DNA of 6,442 nt from Methanosarcina sp. UBA402. Lineage in GTDB: Archaea; Halobacteriota; Methanosarcinia; Methanosarcinales; Methanosarcinaceae. Shown one piece after another: positions 5,318 through 6,442 of this stretch (position 1 is the first letter of the stretch; every line of letters begins with the position of its first letter). Where the stretch lies: positions 1-6,442 of the forward strand of contig DADO01000140.1 of the NCBI GenBank assembly GCA_002509325.1. The letters are read 5' to 3'. The translations under genes were made by a program, and so were the position numbers. The notes under the pieces are model-generated. The model was given only the letters and a program-made list of their open reading frames with translations. It was not told where the DNA came from and did no database searches.

Positions 5318-5866
5318 TATTGCTGCCAGGAATTTGGCTGGCTTTCCTTCCAGAGCTTCCATGGCATGTTCGTAAGCGGAGTCAAAATAAATGGAGTCTC
5401 CTTTATTCAGAATAATCTCATTATTGTGGATATAGACCTTCAGGCTTCCCTCAAGCACATAGTTAAATTCCTGACCTGGGTGGGAATTGGTCTCAGGTTT
5501 TGTCCCACATGGTTTGGGTTCGACTGAAACTATAAAAAATTCAGTTTTTTTGTGAATGAATTTTTCAGCCAGGTTCTGATACCTGTACTGCTTCCTCCTC
5601 TCAACACTGACTCCTTTTCCATCCCGTGTAACTGTAAAAATATTCATGCGCGGCTCTTCCCCTGTCAGGAGGGTAGCCATGTCTACACGCAGCTTGTGTG
5701 AAATTTCAAAAAGTACACTTGCCGGAATATCCTCAGTTCCATTTTCGTATTTCTCATAGGTTTCATCGGATATCTGCAGATATTCTGCCATGTCTTTGAC
5801 CGTGAAATCCGATAGTTCACGTAGTTCACGAACTCGAGCTGCAATTTCTTTTATTTTTTCCTGCAT
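5312..5866 (-). CDS. XRE-type helix-turn-helix regulator with C-terminal cupin domain
   Basis: This 184-residue protein is a likely DNA-binding regulator that senses a small ligand. Residues about 8-64 form an XRE/Cro-type five-helix domain, with TVKDMAEYLQ (22-31) as the second helix and SDETYEKYENG (33-43) as the recognition helix. Residues about 112-183 form a cupin fold. Cupin motif 1 has exact spacing, Gly121-x5-Asn127-x-His129-x3-Glu133-x6-Gly140, with Asn in place of the first His; motif 2 keeps Gly156 and His167. Thus three of four usual metal ligands remain. There is no membrane or signal segment. The ATG at 5866 is preceded by GGAGAAG. It is divergent from nothing and sits 259 bases upstream of the acyl-CoA synthetase gene on the same strand; HTH-cupin regulators often neighbour acyl-CoA synthetases. 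The ligand (a branched acid or acyl-CoA) and the target are inferred. Confidence 0.85.
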   Translation of the reverse strand: MQEKIKEIAARVRELRELSDFTVKDMAEYLQISDETYEKYENGTEDIPASVLFEISHKLRVDMATLLTGEEPRMNIFTVTRDGKGVSVERRKQYRYQNLAEKFIHKKTEFFIVSVEPKPCGTKPETNSHPGQEFNYVLEGSLKVYIHNNEIILNKGDSIYFDSAYEHAMEALEGKPAKFLAAII

Positions 5867-5912
5867 GATACGACTTCTCCAGCTGGATTTTTCAAGAATT
5901 ATCTAATATCTA

Positions 5913-5926
5913 CTTAAAAACCTTTG
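5913..5926 (-). promoter_or_regulatory. candidate promoter of the regulator gene
   Basis: The minus strand reads CAAAGGTTTTTAAG: a purine-rich BRE-like CAAAGG followed by the TATA-like TTTTTAAG. A start about 25 bases downstream, near 5890, would leave a leader of about 24 nucleotides that contains the GGAGAAG ribosome binding site. Confidence 0.45.
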
Positions 5927-6085
5927 GCTTTGCAGATTTAATGCCTGTTTGAAAGGAGTTTTCCTTCTAGAATTATTTAGAATTATAATTAATATACATT
6001 ATGATTATGCCCCGCAAATCCTGTTATAGGAAGTATAGGAGGATAAGTATCGCGGAACTTAATCTGCAGCTTTAAAATAAGGTTA

Positions 6086-6093
6086 TTTATATC
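6086..6093 (+). promoter_or_regulatory. possible plus-strand TATA box
   Basis: TTTATATC on the plus strand, preceded by AAAATAAGG, resembles an archaeal BRE/TATA pair. A start site about 25-30 bases downstream (near 6115-6120) would fall just before the stem-loop series that begins at 6129. There is no plus-strand protein gene in the window for it to serve. Confidence 0.25.
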
Positions 6094-6128
6094 AGACTAG
6101 GAAAAAATAACAATAGAAGTGCGAAATC

Positions 6129-6275
6129 CCTGAATTTTTAGCTCAGGAAACATAAGTATCTATTATTATTCATTTTAATAGCCATTTTCAAGGCTGACTG
6201 AAAATGATAACAAAATATTAATTTTTTCTATAAGATAAACTATGTAGAAGGGAATAACTATATAGAAAAATTAAT
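6129..6275 (+). ncRNA. run of consecutive stem-loops, possible structured RNA
   Basis: Four inverted repeats follow one another: CCTGA/TCAGG (6129-6133, 6143-6147), CTATTA/TAATAG (6160-6165, 6176-6181), the perfect CATTTTCA/TGAAAATG with an 8-base loop (6183-6190, 6199-6206), and ATTAATTTTTTCTATA/TATAGAAAAATTAAT (6217-6232, 6261-6275), which matches except for one extra T. The last loop also contains AACTATRTAGAA twice (6238-6249, 6256-6267). AT-rich DNA forms such repeats easily, so an RNA gene is only a possibility. Confidence 0.25.
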
Positions 6276-6298
6276 TTACAGACGATAAGACAGAAAGC

Positions 6299-6334
6299 CC
6301 CTAGGTCTTTAGCCTAGGGCATGAATGCCGTCAA
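6299..6334 (+). mobile_element. IS200/IS605-like right-end hairpin remnant without tnpB
   Basis: CCCTAGG (6299-6305) and CCTAGGG (6313-6319) form a perfect 7-bp stem around the loop TCTTTAG; the run then reads GCATGAATGCCG and TCAA (6331-6334). A GC-rich stem with a CTTTAG-type loop shortly before TCAA is the layout I associate with the right end of IS200/IS605 (IS1341-type) elements, where it also forms the 3' part of the TnpB omega-RNA. No TnpB or TnpA coding sequence is recognisable to its left, so it would be a decayed copy or a transposase-free derivative. The match is by eye; an ordinary terminator-like hairpin is the alternative. Confidence 0.45.
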
Positions 6335-6389
6335 CCTCATCCTTGATTTCTAATATATGCCGTTGCCGTTTCTTTGCTTACATTTCCAA

Positions 6390-6437
6390 TTTTTTAAAAA
6401 AAAAAAAAAAAAAAAACAACAAAAAAATTTTTTTTTT
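6390..6437. repeat. A/T homopolymer tract T6-A21-CAAC-A7-T10
   Basis: Six T (6390-6395) are followed by 21 A (6396-6416), CAAC, seven A (6421-6427) and ten T (6428-6437). A 21-base homopolymer is exceptional beside the rest of the window, is prone to slippage, and its exact length may be a sequencing estimate. A7-T10 could also form a short hairpin or bent DNA. Confidence 0.85.
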
Positions 6438-6442
6438 CCATC

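Larger units (their letters stand above)
5867..6442. other. 576-base region without a protein gene, right of the regulator
   Basis: I find no convincing reading frame on either strand. It holds the regulator promoter (about 5913-5926), AT-rich DNA with a 10-base direct repeat TAGAATTAT (5968-5976 and 5978-5986), a possible plus-strand TATA box (6086-6093), a series of stem-loops (6129-6275), an IS200/IS605-like end hairpin (6299-6334) and a long A/T homopolymer tract (6390-6437). Confidence 0.6.

Noticed and set aside
6001..6075. Plus-strand 24-codon frame beginning ATGATTATGCCC
   Set aside because: Too short to judge, no ribosome binding site before it and no recognised family; AT-rich DNA yields such frames by chance.
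6255..6317. Possible C-terminal fragment of TnpB leading into the hairpin at 6299
   Set aside because: The frames entering the hairpin are short and show none of the TnpB zinc-finger or RuvC motifs.

Overview
The window looks like chromosomal DNA of a methanogenic archaeon of the genus Methanosarcina, probably M. acetivorans or a close relative. Evidence: compact genes separated by long, AT-rich, repeat-filled intergenic DNA, archaeal TATA-type promoters, a ferredoxin-dependent 2-oxoacid oxidoreductase, and an acyl-CoA synthetase whose six acyl-pocket residues fall on the residue numbers I recall for the characterised M. acetivorans enzyme MacsMa. The genus call rests on recognition, not on a database search.

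All five convincing genes lie on the minus strand. Read in the direction of transcription (right to left) they are: a helix-turn-helix/cupin regulator (5312-5866); an AMP-forming branched/medium-chain acyl-CoA synthetase (3379-5052); and a tight three-gene operon vorC-vorB-vorA (2831 down to 59) encoding the ferredoxin-like, alpha and fused beta-gamma subunits of a 2-oxoisovalerate (branched-chain 2-oxoacid):ferredoxin oxidoreductase. vorB and vorA overlap by 4 bases; vorC and vorB are 20 bases apart.

Together the genes suggest a salvage route. The synthetase activates branched short-chain acids (2-methylbutyrate and relatives) to acyl-CoA. Vor then reductively carboxylates acyl-CoA with reduced ferredoxin to the branched 2-oxoacid, the precursor of isoleucine, valine or leucine, or runs the reverse way. 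The adjacent regulator, with a small-molecule-type cupin domain, may sense a pathway compound. The direction and the regulatory link are inference.

The noncoding DNA is unusually patterned. The regulator, the synthetase and vorA, the three genes not followed by a coupled gene, each end inside a short tandem array (about 21, 16 and 13-16 bp periods) in which the stop-codon region itself is reiterated downstream. A separate 20-bp array and a perfect 12-bp inverted repeat lie upstream of vorC.

The right 576 bases (5867-6442) carry no recognisable protein gene. They hold the regulator promoter, a run of stem-loops on the plus strand, a hairpin resembling the right end/omega-RNA 3' end of an IS200/IS605-type element without its tnpB, and an A21 homopolymer tract next to the window edge.
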